Origin: Tubulanus polymorphus
Lineage: Eukaryota > Nemertea > Palaeonemertea > Tubulaniformes > Tubulanidae
Assembly: GCF_964204645.1 (NCBI RefSeq)
Contig: NC_134029.1
Coordinates: forward strand, 24,260,450-24,324,449
Direction: 5' to 3'
DNA: 64,000 nt
Shown here: positions 9,941 through 20,246 of the stretch, piece after piece
Numbering within the stretch: the stretch's first letter is position 1
Layout: each line of letters starts with the position of its first letter
Translations under genes and position numbers: made by a program
The notes under the pieces: model-generated
The model's input: the letters and a program-made list of their open reading frames with translations, nothing else
What the model was told of the DNA's origin: nothing
The model's database searches: none

Positions 9941-11119
9941 ATGGATAATTTAACCACTATCATCACCACAACTCGTAGAATATACCGCACTGCTGTGAAG
10001 AGACCGGATTATATCATAGCTTTCGGAAGATTCACCGACTTCATTTATAAATATAACAAAACATTCAAGTACGTTTTCTTACTTCCGCCGGGAAGTGTGT
10101 TTAACTTTCTGACAATAATTTTACTGATAAAGTGTCGCAGATATCAGTCAGTTCGTTACACGTTCCCCTATCTCATAACTCTCGCGTTTTCGGATCAACT
10201 TGTCGTCTTGTTTCAGTTAGAGCAATTCCCTTGGTATTTGAAAGACTTGGTAGTTTATCATCTAGGATTTTATAAAGAATGTGACGTAAGTTATCTGACA
10301 TTCGCTAAACACAGTACACTATGTCCATCACTTTACTATTTCTATTACTATTTCCGCTATCTGCCCAGACGATTGTTTCCTTCGTGTATATTTTCAAATC
10401 TGTTTTATGACCAGTCAATATCTGTATCAAACTACATAGTTGTAGTGATTGCTAGCGAGAGATTTGTTTCTATTCGTTTTCCTTTCTTTCACATGAAACA
10501 TTTCACCGTCACTCGGCGTAAAATTGCAGTAGGTTTTGTCATCTTCTGGGCGTATTTTATGAACTTGGATTCAGCAATCACATACAAGGTTTATCTCAGC
10601 AAAAATCGTAGATACAATGAAACATATGACAGCTTTGGGTGTGGAGATCTATTCCAATATATGCCTGTATTCCAACCCTCACAAATAAAAGCTGTAAAAA
10701 CGGTTCTACAAGAAATATTTCCTTCTTTAATGATTATAATATTATCAGTGTTAACTGCTTCATTACGCAATAAGAGATCTGAGCTGAGAGCGAAGAGAAC
10801 AGATCGTCATCAATCTTCAGCCAGTAAAACTCTTCTTGTTGTAGTTATTGTGTATGTTTTACTAGTTTTTCCGCAAGCTGCAGCTAAATGTATGTATCAC
10901 ATGATATTCGCCATTCGACCAGTGCTTTATAGAAATCATGGTATAGATATCGGTTCCAGTTCATTTCCACATTTTAAATTCTTTCTCAATACTTTATGGT
11001 TCGAGTTAGAAAGATCCCTACTAACATTCCGAGAATTTGTGTTTTGCATTAATTTTTTCATTTATATCGGAACATTGAAAGTTTTTAGGAATCAATTCAT
11101 TAAATTATTTACTTATTGA
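9941..11119 (+). CDS. Rhodopsin-like 7TM receptor, family II, copy a
   Basis: Intronless. The open frame reaches upstream only through a TTG codon; the first in-frame ATG (9941) gives 392 residues and is my start. TM1 has SVFNFLT, TM2 has LAFSD, TM3 ends in SERF in place of DRY, TM4 has the tryptophan (IFWAYF), TM6 has VFPQAA and TM7 has CINFFIYIGTLK in place of NPxxY. The first extracellular loop is about 80 residues, with four Cys and an aromatic-rich YYFYYYFRYLPRR stretch; most class A receptors have a short loop there. An upstream 7-codon ORF (ATG 9855, stop TAA 9876-9878) could damp translation. A possible AATAAA lies at 11136. Ligand unknown. Confidence 0.85.
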   Translation: MDNLTTIITTTRRIYRTAVKRPDYIIAFGRFTDFIYKYNKTFKYVFLLPPGSVFNFLTIILLIKCRRYQSVRYTFPYLITLAFSDQLVVLFQLEQFPWYLKDLVVYHLGFYKECDVSYLTFAKHSTLCPSLYYFYYYFRYLPRRLFPSCIFSNLFYDQSISVSNYIVVVIASERFVSIRFPFFHMKHFTVTRRKIAVGFVIFWAYFMNLDSAITYKVYLSKNRRYNETYDSFGCGDLFQYMPVFQPSQIKAVKTVLQEIFPSLMIIILSVLTASLRNKRSELRAKRTDRHQSSASKTLLVVVIVYVLLVFPQAAAKCMYHMIFAIRPVLYRNHGIDIGSSSFPHFKFFLNTLWFELERSLLTFREFVFCINFFIYIGTLKVFRNQFIKLFTY

Positions 11120-11493
11120 TTTTGTTGTAAAACGAAATAAACTTGAAACAGAATCTGATGAGTAGATATTCCCCTTAGAGCCCTGATATCGTCTGAAATA
11201 TTGATTTGTCAAACCTATGGACTCCGGTTGCCAAAGACAGCGGGCTAAATATTCCTCATGAGGATCTATCTTATGTTATTATTAATTTTGGGATCCCACA
11301 AAGTTTCTGAATCTACAAGTGAAAAATCAATTTGAACGATTTATACTAAAAGTTGAAGATACGGAATATTTTCGCGAGTTTTTAAAGGATTGGGATAAAG
11401 TTAGTTATGAGAGTTTGAAAACAGTTGAGTGCAACAATAACTAGATACTGGTAATATAACATTTTTCTCCAAGGAGTTCTGTGCTTATCAAGA

Positions 11494-11735
11494 TTGACTC
11501 TGTTTGATCCAACGATCAATTGCGTAATCTATATGATCGCTAGTAAACATTTCAGGAAAACTGCAACCGCCATTTTATGTTCAAAATCATCCTCGTTATT
11601 GTTTTCTCGGAGTCCTCATAATTCCGGTAGATGTCGTTGATGTCGTCAAGCAAAGAAACGCACAACGATAAACAATAATTGATATTTGATAAGCGATAAA
11701 TAAGCGGTAAGCGATAAAACGTCCTGGAGACAATG
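11494..11735 (+). pseudogene. Truncated 3' remnant of GPCR-I
   Basis: Matches the TM7-to-tail part of GPCR-I copy c (from TTGACTC through the CAAAGAAACGCACAACG tail) but lacks everything upstream. An extra base near 11619 (CTCATAATTCCGG against CTAGTTCCGG) breaks the tail frame. It marks the left edge of array unit B. Confidence 0.8.
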
Positions 11736-12074
11736 AAAGAAAAATCCCGAATTTTCAAATACAATTAATTACTTCTTTCATCCTCGATTTTTTATTCAAA
11801 AATATTCAGATTTCTTAAGCACGAAATTTATACGATAATACAATTTATTGTTTTGACTGACTATGATTATTATGTAACAACTATCGAGGTTTGTTACAAT
11901 CTCTGTATTTGTATTTGATCGATATTTACACTTTGTTTCTATCTTCATCCAATCCAGAGACATGAATGAAATAAAGGGATTTAATTGGAAAATTTGATTC
12001 TTTTTTTCTCACAGGAAATGTAATAATAATGGCCATGAATAACCTAGGAATAAAACCCCGTCCACCCGCCCGGT

Positions 12075-12342
12075 GTTTCATTTTGAAATTCTCGTGTACA
12101 GAACATACATTCAGTAGGGCCACTACCTTCCTCACATAATATCAACGTGACCTATTGTCGTACAGGCCACAAACTGGTTTGTACCAGAACAATCAAAATC
12201 CGACGTATTTGGTCAATCTATAGATTGCGTATGAGTGGTCTGTGTAAGGTTTGTTTGCCGTCTCGATCTGATCATGATCTGACAGACTGTGGTCACATAA
12301 AATGATATAACCACATTACAGGAGGTGCCACGACCACAATTT
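12075..12342 (+). repeat. 268-bp repeat R4, copy 3
   Basis: Same block as at 8681, with start GTTTCATTTTGAAATTC and end CCACGACCACAATT. It lies about 540 bp upstream of the ATG of GPCR-II copy b, the same place as copy 2 relative to copy a. Confidence 0.75.
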
Positions 12343-12884
12343 TGGGTTTAAACACATTTTGTTTGTGAGAATTACAACTATTTTACCGTCAAACCATTTC
12401 GATCAACTGGAATTTAGTTGTTAAAATGGATTTACAGAACAGTTTAAGTAATATCACAGGAATCTTTCTTTGTGTTTTTCCATGCCATATATCATTAAAG
12501 GAGTGAGAACTAGAGTATATCAGTACAGGTATATTCGATATTGGTCACGTAGATTTGTTTCCACACCTCAATTGTCATCACAGAGACACGACTTCATTCA
12601 TAAAATAAGAATTCTGGGTCGTGTATAGCAATGTGTATAAATTCAAATATAAAAACTGCTGTGAATTTCAATATGAAGCTTTGGTTTATTTTAGATTGAT
12701 TTTTAGTTACTCTCAAAGCGACTCATGTAACGGGTAATTTCAACAGAGCATGTGAAATGTTGCGATGCTGATTATATAGTGTTCTGTGAACGAAGCATTT
12801 TGAAATGGTGGTTCTGCAGTAATCCACAATGTGAAGGAAGCAGTCACTACACAGATTGTCGTGTCAAATAGTTCTGTTTTTGTC

Positions 12885-14141
12885 ATGGATAATTTCACTG
12901 CTATCATCACCACAACTCGTAGAATATACTGGACTGCTGTGAAGAGACCGGATTATATCATAGCTTTCAGAAAATTCACCGACTTCATTTATAAATATAA
13001 CAGAATAATCAGATATGTGTTCTTACTTCCGCCGGGAAGTGTGTTTAACTTTCTGACAATGATTTTACTGATAAAGTGTCGCAGATATCAGTCGGTTCGT
13101 TACACGTTCCCCTATCTCATAACTCTCGCGTTTTCAGATCAACTTGTCGTGCTGTTTGAGTTGATGAGATTCCCACAGAATTTGAAAAAGTTTGTAACTT
13201 CTCGTCTGGGATTTTATAGAGAATGTCGCACTTCTTTTCTGACATTCGCTAAACACAGTAAACTATGTCCATCACTTTACTATTTCTATTACTATTTCCA
13301 CTATCTGCCCAGACGATTGTTTCCTTCGTGTATATTTTCAAACCTATTTTACAACCAGGCAATATCTGTATCAAACTACACAGTTATAGTGATTGCTATC
13401 GAGAGATTTGTTTCTATTCGTTTTCCTTTCTTTCACATGAAACATTTCACCGTCACTCGGCGTAAAATTGCAGTAGGTTTTGTCATCTTCTGGGCGTATT
13501 TTATGAACTTGGATTCAGCAATCATTCGCAATCGTATTAACTTCCACAAAATTCGTAGATACAATGAAACATATGACCATTTAACATGTGATCAGACAAT
13601 GAGATATCCAAATGTTTGGTTAAGAGAATCATTGACTGCTGGAAAAACATTTTTACAAGATATATTTCCTTCTGTAATGATTGTAATATTATCAGTGTTA
13701 ACTGCTTCATTACGCAATAAGAGATCTGAGCTGAGAGCGAAGAGAACAGATCGTCATCAATCTTCAGCCAGTAAAACTCTTCTTGTTGTAGTTATTATGT
13801 ATGTTTTACTAGTTTTTCCACACGCTGCAGTTAAATGCATCTACAACTTAATGTTCGTCATTCGACAAGTGCTTTATAGAAATCATGGAATTATTATCGG
13901 TTCCAGTTCATTTCCACATTTTACATTCTTTCTCAATACTTTATGGTTCCAGTTAGAAAGATTCCTACTAACATTACGTCAATTTGTGTTCGGCGTAAAT
14001 TTTTTTATATACATCGGAACATTGAAAGTTTTCAGGCATCAATTCATTAAATTATTTACTGATTGTTTTTGTTGTAAAATGAAACCGAAAAGACAACAGA
14101 ATCAAATGAATCACGAATCAGGTCAAATTCAAAAAAATTAA
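12885..14141 (+). CDS. Rhodopsin-like 7TM receptor, family II, copy b
   Basis: Intronless. The upstream in-frame codon is GTG; the first ATG (12885) gives 418 residues. It keeps SVFNFLT in TM1, LAFSD in TM2, IERF at the TM3 end, the TM4 tryptophan and VNFFIYIGTLK in TM7. The long first extracellular loop with CPSLYYFYYYFHYLPRRLFPSC spacing is kept. Substitutions gather in the extracellular loops, notably after TM2 and between TM4 and TM5, while TM3, TM4 and intracellular loop 3 are almost unchanged. The tail is 26 residues longer than in copy a and has a CFCC cluster that could be palmitoylated. A divergent ligand or ligand range is plausible but unproven. Confidence 0.85.
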   Translation: MDNFTAIITTTRRIYWTAVKRPDYIIAFRKFTDFIYKYNRIIRYVFLLPPGSVFNFLTMILLIKCRRYQSVRYTFPYLITLAFSDQLVVLFELMRFPQNLKKFVTSRLGFYRECRTSFLTFAKHSKLCPSLYYFYYYFHYLPRRLFPSCIFSNLFYNQAISVSNYTVIVIAIERFVSIRFPFFHMKHFTVTRRKIAVGFVIFWAYFMNLDSAIIRNRINFHKIRRYNETYDHLTCDQTMRYPNVWLRESLTAGKTFLQDIFPSVMIVILSVLTASLRNKRSELRAKRTDRHQSSASKTLLVVVIMYVLLVFPHAAVKCIYNLMFVIRQVLYRNHGIIIGSSSFPHFTFFLNTLWFQLERFLLTLRQFVFGVNFFIYIGTLKVFRHQFIKLFTDCFCCKMKPKRQQNQMNHESGQIQKN

Positions 14142-14630
14142 CGATACCTGAATCCAATCTGCTGTTTCCCAACTATTAGTCTCTTTGTTCCAATTTCTAA
14201 GCTGCATTATAACTGGAGTGATGATATACCTGGGATCAAGAGGTAAAGCCCGGCGTTTCCGCAACTGACCTTTTTGTAAAAAAAGATTAACTTTCAAGAC
14301 TATTGGGAAAGTGGAACTATAATTGATAAAGTGGCCAGCAAAGTATAACACAAACCTATTTGAATCAATTTGACGTTTATTATTATAAGCAGTTTACCGG
14401 GTTTTCTGACCACTGATGATGGAATAAAAATGACGAGATTTTTATCATCTTTGAATGATATTATCATATCCTGCCACCCGGTCGTTATTTTCTTGTTCTG
14501 AATGCGATCAGTTACTGATACCAGATGAAAGTCGTAATCCTGTTCTGACGGTTGTACCAGTCGACCGGTACTCGCTAGCGCGCTGTTTGTCGTATATTTT
14601 CCAATCAAGTCGAACGATCCTTGAAATTTC

Positions 14631-14720
14631 CGTTGATGTCGTCAAGCGAAGAAACGCACAACGATAAGCGATGAACGATAAAACGTCCTGGAGACAATGA
14701 AAGAAAAATCCCGAATTTTC
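14631..14720 (+). pseudogene. Second short 3' remnant of GPCR-I
   Basis: GTTGATGTCGTCAAGCGAAG and the following stretch match the last codons and 3' flank of GPCR-I copy c (about 8130-8250), with a small deletion in the AGCGATAA repeat. It marks the left edge of unit C, which has no receptor. Confidence 0.75.
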
Positions 14721-15051
14721 ACATTAAATCAATTTCTTCTTTCTTCCTAGACATTTTATTCAAATATATTTAGATTTCATAAGCACGAAATTTATACGAT
14801 TCATATTATACAATTTATTGTTTTGACTGACTGATTATCATGTAACAACTATCGTGGTTTGTTTCAATCTCTGCACCATTCATCTATGCAATAGAAATCA
14901 AATCAAATCGGTTCAGGCTCTGCATTTTTTTCTCACACAAAATAAATTTGCTATTTGTGAAATGTAATAATTGTAGTAAAATATAGTAAATGATCAATAT
15001 TATAAGGACTTTATTATATCACAAAGGAAAAAAACCCGTCCACCCGCCCGG

Positions 15052-15319
15052 TGTTTCATTGTGAAATTCTCGTGTACAGAACATACATTCAGTAGGGCCA
15101 CTACCTTCCTCACATAACAATAACGTCACCTATTGTCGTACAGGCCACAAACTGGTTTGTACCAGAACAATCAAAATCCGACGTATTTGGTCAATCTATA
15201 GATCGCGTATGTGTGGTCTGTGTAAGGTTTGTTTGCCGTCTCGATCTGATCATGATCTCACAGACTGTGGTCACATAAAATGATAAAACCACATTACAGG
15301 AGGTGCCACGACCACAATT
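15052..15319 (+). repeat. 268-bp repeat R4, copy 4
   Basis: Same block as at 8681, with small changes (CACATAACAATAACGTCACC). It is the only copy not followed by a GPCR-II gene. Confidence 0.75.
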
Positions 15320-15530
15320 TTGGATTTAAACACATTTTGAGAATAACAACTATTTTACCGTCAAAACGTTTCGATCAAGTGGAATTTAGTTGTCAAAATG
15401 TACTTACAGAACAGTTTTAGTAATATCACATGAATCTATTCAGATTTCAAAGCACGAAATCTATACGATTATACAATTTATTGTTTCGACTGATATAAGT
15501 GAAGAAACACAGTAGTATGATGCATGACGA

Positions 15531-18380
15531 TTACGATGGAATAATATTAGTTTTGATTAGTTGAAGACGTGTTTTTTCACGAGTTGCTCTTGGTTGTTTG
15601 AACTGGTTACTGTTAGCGATCGGGTTTAATTTCAGGTGTAGAAGTTTCAATTGATTGAATGTTCCAGGTTTTAATTGATACACTCTCATCCGACTGATAG
15701 AACCGTTCTCCCTCAGTGATCGGTACGCCACGAATTTACTCGTCAAACTTTCGTCGAACTGCGGAAGAAAAATGCGGTTAGAAAATCATAGATTCTAAAC
15801 TAAATTTACGAGAAGGAATCGGATATTGTAAGAGTTTTCTCAGGCGTGTCGAACTCAGCTCTCCCGTACCATACTCCCGACATTAGGTGGCGTTTGTCAA
15901 TCAGTGATGGGGACCCATCGTTACATAACAACAACAACAAAATCAGGAAACTTCGACTTTTTATCATGTCAGTTATTGCGTTTGCCAACCAATATAGCGT
16001 GAGATCGAATGAGACAGTTATGACCGGAAATTGATTACCTTCATTTTTTGCTCAGTTGTCAATACAGAGGTTCCTTGTATTTCGATAAACAACACGTAAA
16101 ACCTGATCTTATCATCATTATTGTCTGTTCGTAAAAAAAAGAAAAATGTGCTTGCATACATAAACTAACAACCTCTCAAATTAGAAAACTGTATTTTTGT
16201 AGAATAAATGAAAATTTGTAGAATAATTAAGAAATATCTTTTCTTTAGACTTTTGCCTTTTCTAAGGACCAAATCTTATCGTCTCTTTTATACTTACCCT
16301 CACCGGTAATCGCTTGCCAGTGCGTGTTTTCAGTAGCCGTATAATTGACCAATTCGACGTCAGATAATTCGTCTATAGCGCCCTCTATCGCTGATTGAAA
16401 TACTGTCTCTGGTACTTTCTCCCATAATACATTCAGTAGATCACCCGCTCTAAAAAAGAGATCAAGAGAGATCACGTGATCAGTGCTTCACTAAATTGAT
16501 CGGATCCAAATTGGCAATCTGGAAAATGCGAGACTTTTCCAAATAAAAGACAACAAGATTCACCGCGTGATTTTAACGGTACGAAGTAATGAGGAGTTCG
16601 CTGTTGATATTTACCTGCCCTGCATGAGTAGAATAGGTAACTGATTCCAGTAACCAGTCACTCTAACCTGATCACCAGTTCTATATCTATAGATGCCAAA
16701 CAATCCACTGCTTACTAATTCATATTCTTCATCTTCTACGAGCTAGAACGGAAAATTGAGATTATCAATTCAATCAAAAATACATTAAAAACCTGAATAT
16801 ATTTACATAATCATTCGAATTACCGATACGCACCTGATGAGCGAGCACTGTGATTGGTTCAGGCTTGTCACGTTCATCACGTGGTATGAATTCGAAGAAT
16901 TGTAGCGATAACATCGGAACGTAATGACCAGATGGAACCTCGGGTATTTTAACTCCATGAAACCCTTCCGTTGCGCCATAGCACACCGACTCCATGGCCA
17001 CAGAGTCGTTCAAATACTTGGTTTTTGTTACTGATGACAAGTATGTAAAAGCACCGCTTGTAACTTGACTGACCATTTGCAACCCGGGCCAAACACGACT
17101 GAGCAATTTATCAAACCCTTTACTAAACTCCGCTCGAAGGATGTCAGCTCGCAGCGGGTCCGGCCAAAGGTCACGGACGATTTGACGACGAATATCGGGT
17201 TCAATGTCAAGGTTATCGGTCAGAGCGCCCGTTTCGATATCGTCACAGATTTCCGACCAGCGCGTCTCGATCGTTTTCAGAAAGCTGACGAGAACAGTCG
17301 GGTATGAGCCTTGTATGAATTGTAGTTCAGATTCTTGAAGCGCAACACGAGCCAGGATATACATCAGTACCGATTCCTCCAGCGGGTGTCCGCGAATACA
17401 TTCTGGTTTTATCGTAAACGGCTGTTCACCGATCAACATCAAGATACCACCGATCTGTTTCCCAAAACGGTTTAATTTCGGTTTGCTCCCAACTTGAACA
17501 TCTAATAATTTCCGTAGTTGAATTCTCGCTGTAATGCCGTGTTGATATTCGATGTATCTGTCCATATATCTGAAGTAGATCATGTTCTTGTGCCAGGCAT
17601 CCTTACTGTAGGCTAGATACTTATTGAGACCAGTGGTACCCGACGCCGTGCCATACATGGCAGCTTTACCCGAGACGACCAGGTCCCCGGCGTCAGTTTC
17701 CATCATTCTATCGATCAAAGCCCTGTAATCCTCGTACGTAGACAGCGGCACCTGGCGTCGATATTGCTCAACGTTACTTATTTCTGCGAATTTATATTTA
17801 CGACCATATTCGGTATTTCGAGCTTCGTTAACGAGATTTAGCAGAAACTGTTGCTGCTGTTTGGCGACGTCTGAAGATTGACGAATGAACTCCTGATATT
17901 TCCACCTCCCGATGGTCAGTATACGGATGACGAATATGTACTGTAAGATCAGACTCGTCCACGAGTGAGACTCGCTTGGATCACGACTCCTCATATCACG
18001 TATTATAGCAGTTATCAGCATAAGCGTGGAGCAAACAATACCTGAATTAAAGATATATAGAGTTGATGTAATCCAATTAAACCAAATTTCAACCGAAAAG
18101 GATTTCATTGAAGTATTTATATACAAAGAATTGACACCTATTGACCCACTAACATCGTGGTAACCCCCCAAAATACTAAAATAAAGCGAAACTGATTCAT
18201 ACGAATACTCTTACGGGTTGAAGGTGTTCCAACCCGCGGGAGTAGTTAGTTACCTGTAGAAATGTTAGTCAAGTTCCATCCTGAGTGACAAACATTGTTC
18301 ACTAACCAGTAAAATACAGCAATACTGGTCAAAAGAAACACGTTCCCTAAGATATACAACTTCATCTTCATCCCAGACAT
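15531..18380 (-). CDS. GH3-domain-containing protein (GHDC-like), six exons
   Basis: I join 18380-18254, 18041-16834, 16742-16615, 16449-16270, 16102-16039 and 15758-15531, giving 644 residues. Exon 1 (ATG 18380) encodes a hydrophobic N-terminus, probably a signal anchor; a second hydrophobic stretch lies near residues 70-86. Exon 2 carries the first ATP-site motif of the GH3 adenylating fold (SGTTG, about 176-180) and YGATEGFHGV near its end. Exon 3 has GLFGIYRYRTGDQVRVTGY. The last exon ends with QFKQPRATR, typical of the GH3 C-terminus. Plant GH3 proteins join amino acids to acyl acids; the function of animal GHDC proteins is not established. The exon 4 donor is uncertain: a strong GTAAGT after 16298 breaks the frame into exon 5, while a weak GTCCTT after 16270 keeps it. 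Confidence 0.85.
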
Positions 18381-18586
18381 CTCTATAGTTTCAGTGCTAG
18401 ATTAGTGGAATACACCCTAAAATCGTTTACAGCCTTGGCTATGTGGCACCTGGGAATTTACAAAACAACCTGCTGTCTATGAAAATTTTATTACCATTTG
18501 CATTGCTAAATTAGGATAATGTTATCAAAAACGGAAAGCGAATGAACGACCCATTTTCCGAGTCACGTATTTCATATATTGATCGC

Positions 18587-18880
18587 CTTTTAACGGAAAC
18601 AGGTTTTTACAATGTTAAACTGAATTCACTTTTAACGGAAACAGGTTTTTACAATGTTAAACTGAATTCACTTTTAACGGAAACAGGTTTTTACAATGTT
18701 AAACTGAATTCACTTTTAACGGAAACAGGTTTTTACAATGTTAAACTGAATTCACTTTTAACGGAAACAGGTTTTTACAATGTTAAACTGAATTCTCTTT
18801 TAACGGAAACAGGTTTTTACAATGTTAAACTGAATTCACTTTTAACGGAAACAGGTTTTTACAATGTTAAACTGAATTCA
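18587..18880 (+). repeat. 42-bp minisatellite, seven copies
   Basis: Seven tandem copies of a 42-bp unit starting CTTTTAACGGAAACAGG, almost perfect (one A-to-T change near 18795). As 42 is a multiple of three, an open frame (ATG 18542 to 18886) reads a 14-residue repeat. It starts about 200 bp upstream of the GH3 gene ATG on the other strand. I see no signal peptide or splice support and treat it as non-coding. Confidence 0.85.
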
Positions 18881-19115
18881 CTTTAACTATCGAAAACGCG
18901 CATTTCTAAAACGCGTTTACAAATCTGAATGATACAGTCACAACAACACTATCACTAAACTCAAATTGGAGTAGCCATTTATCAGCTACAGCACAGATGT
19001 TACCCTAATTTTTCGTGACTTTTTAAGGTAGGCCTTCATTTGATTTCATAATTGAGTGTCTCATGATTATGATTTCTATGTCCCTGTTACACTATAATTT
19101 CTACATCTTTCAGAT

Positions 19116-19364
19116 GTGCGAAAATGTATGAATGAATTCAAAATTTTTCAAGATTTCCATTTCAGGTGGATACCAATTTACCTTCGTGATATGCACAATT
19201 TAAGAGTCGATTCACCAGCTGTTTTATACAAGGCATTCATGAATGGTCATCATCACACTGCAAGTCGTACTGGGAAACCGTTTACAGCTGTGTCTACAGA
19301 TATACCATCAGAACAAACACTGAACAGGGGTGCAAAATCAAATGGGGGTTTGATAGGAAAATGA
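19116..19364 (+). pseudogene. Fragment of a transposon-associated protein
   Basis: An 82-codon open stretch containing RWIPIYLRDMHNL, AVSTDIPSEQTLNRGAKS and NGGLIG. From memory, this resembles a large family of invertebrate repeat-encoded proteins with a (G/A)xSTDxxxEQxxxRxxKxxGGLxxG signature. The match seems to start at a splice-acceptor-like TTTCAG (ends 19165). No further exons of such a protein were found nearby, so it is probably a relic or a lone exon. Confidence 0.45.
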
Positions 19365-19839
19365 GGAGACCGTGTTGGAAGGTAAATTTTGATTGTGTGT
19401 GAAGGCATTTCGAGTAGGCCTATGACATGAATTTGTATTGTTTATCTTATGTTTCTCAGTATGAGACTAAAATCTAATTGACATACCAATTGAAAGATTT
19501 ATATTGATGGAACATAACAGGACATGACATGATCTGTGTTTATGATCAAAGGCTTTATCGGTTTCTCTATTTGTTGATTTAATTATATTTTATCACCTTT
19601 TAAGTGAATGCAGTGAAGAGGTATAGGGCATTAAATTATCAAAAATTATGTCAAAACCAAGATAGAAACATTTAAAACTGATGAAAATATATTCAAAGTT
19701 TGATTATTTAAGAATTTTATTTCTTCTCAATTTTAACGTTTCTACATCTGGTATGAATTCAAATTTAGACCTAAATAATAATTCAACAGATTCGACAGAA
19801 AATAAGGATTGAAAATAACTGGTGACTCTTTCTTGGCGG

Positions 19840-20246
19840 TTAGCATCTATGACCTTGACAATAGTTCTCGCAGTATTCAAAACACGAATCAGGGAATGGA
19901 CTTAAAGAACATCCCCCATCTTGAGTGCATTTCATAAAACACTCGTCGCATTTGCCTCTCTTCGTCACAACCGCCATTCCATCTGTCATATCAACCATCA
20001 TTACAAGTGTACCAATTAACAATATCAATGATAATATCTGAAAAATATACATACAATTCAAAAGTCAACAAAAATCGATTCGCGACTGGCGGCCCGAAAT
20101 AATTTCTCTACCAGACAAATCCAACCATGACTTAAACATTCGTGAAATTTAAACCAGAGCCCCGGATGATTAAAGTAATTTACATGTGAACTGTTAAACA
20201 CAAGACCTGTGAAACGCCGAATTATTTGACCTACCTTTTTCGACAT
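19840..20246 (-). CDS. Small secreted cysteine-rich peptide precursor, two exons
   Basis: I join 20246-20235 (ATG TCG AAA AAG, donor GTAGGT) to 20037-19840 (acceptor TTTTTCAG), giving 69 residues. The spliced N-terminus MSKK-ILSLILLIGTLVMM is a good signal peptide; reading through the intron leaves only a TTG start. A Lys-Arg pair just before the cysteine region suggests propeptide cleavage. The mature part has eight cysteines spaced C-x2-C-x3-C-x5-C-x8-C-x3-C-x3-C-x4-C and ends in the last cysteine. Such peptides serve as antimicrobials, signals or toxins in invertebrates; I cannot place this one in a named family. It is divergently arranged with the first DUF4239-like gene, about 510 bp away. 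Confidence 0.6.

Larger units (their letters stand above)
7985..11493 (+). repeat. Unit A of the GPCR-II tandem array
   Basis: Runs from the 3' end of GPCR-I copy c through two 268-bp repeats and GPCR-II copy a. Unit B (11494-14630) has the same order but one 268-bp repeat, and unit C (14631-15485) has the flank only. The offset is about 3.5 kb at the left and 2.94 kb at the receptor, the difference being the extra internal block in unit A. Edges are approximate. Confidence 0.7.
11494..14630 (+). repeat. Unit B of the GPCR-II tandem array
   Basis: Same order as unit A: GPCR-I 3' remnant, one 268-bp repeat, conserved 5' flank, then GPCR-II copy b. The flank upstream of the receptor (about 12343-12884) matches 9400-9940 almost throughout, so promoter and coding region were duplicated together. 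Confidence 0.7.
14631..15485 (+). repeat. Unit C of the array, receptor-less
   Basis: Holds the GPCR-I 3' remnant, its downstream flank, one R4 repeat (15052-15319) and the start of the GPCR-II 5' flank. The flank stops near 15435 and jumps back to the CAGATTTC...CACGAAAT stretch seen at 11807. The GH3 gene follows immediately. Confidence 0.7.

Noticed and set aside
9887-12833. Extended N-termini of the GPCR-II genes starting at TTG (9887) and GTG (12831)
   Set aside because: Non-ATG starts are not expected in an animal gene. The in-frame ATGs at 9941 and 12885 are preferred.
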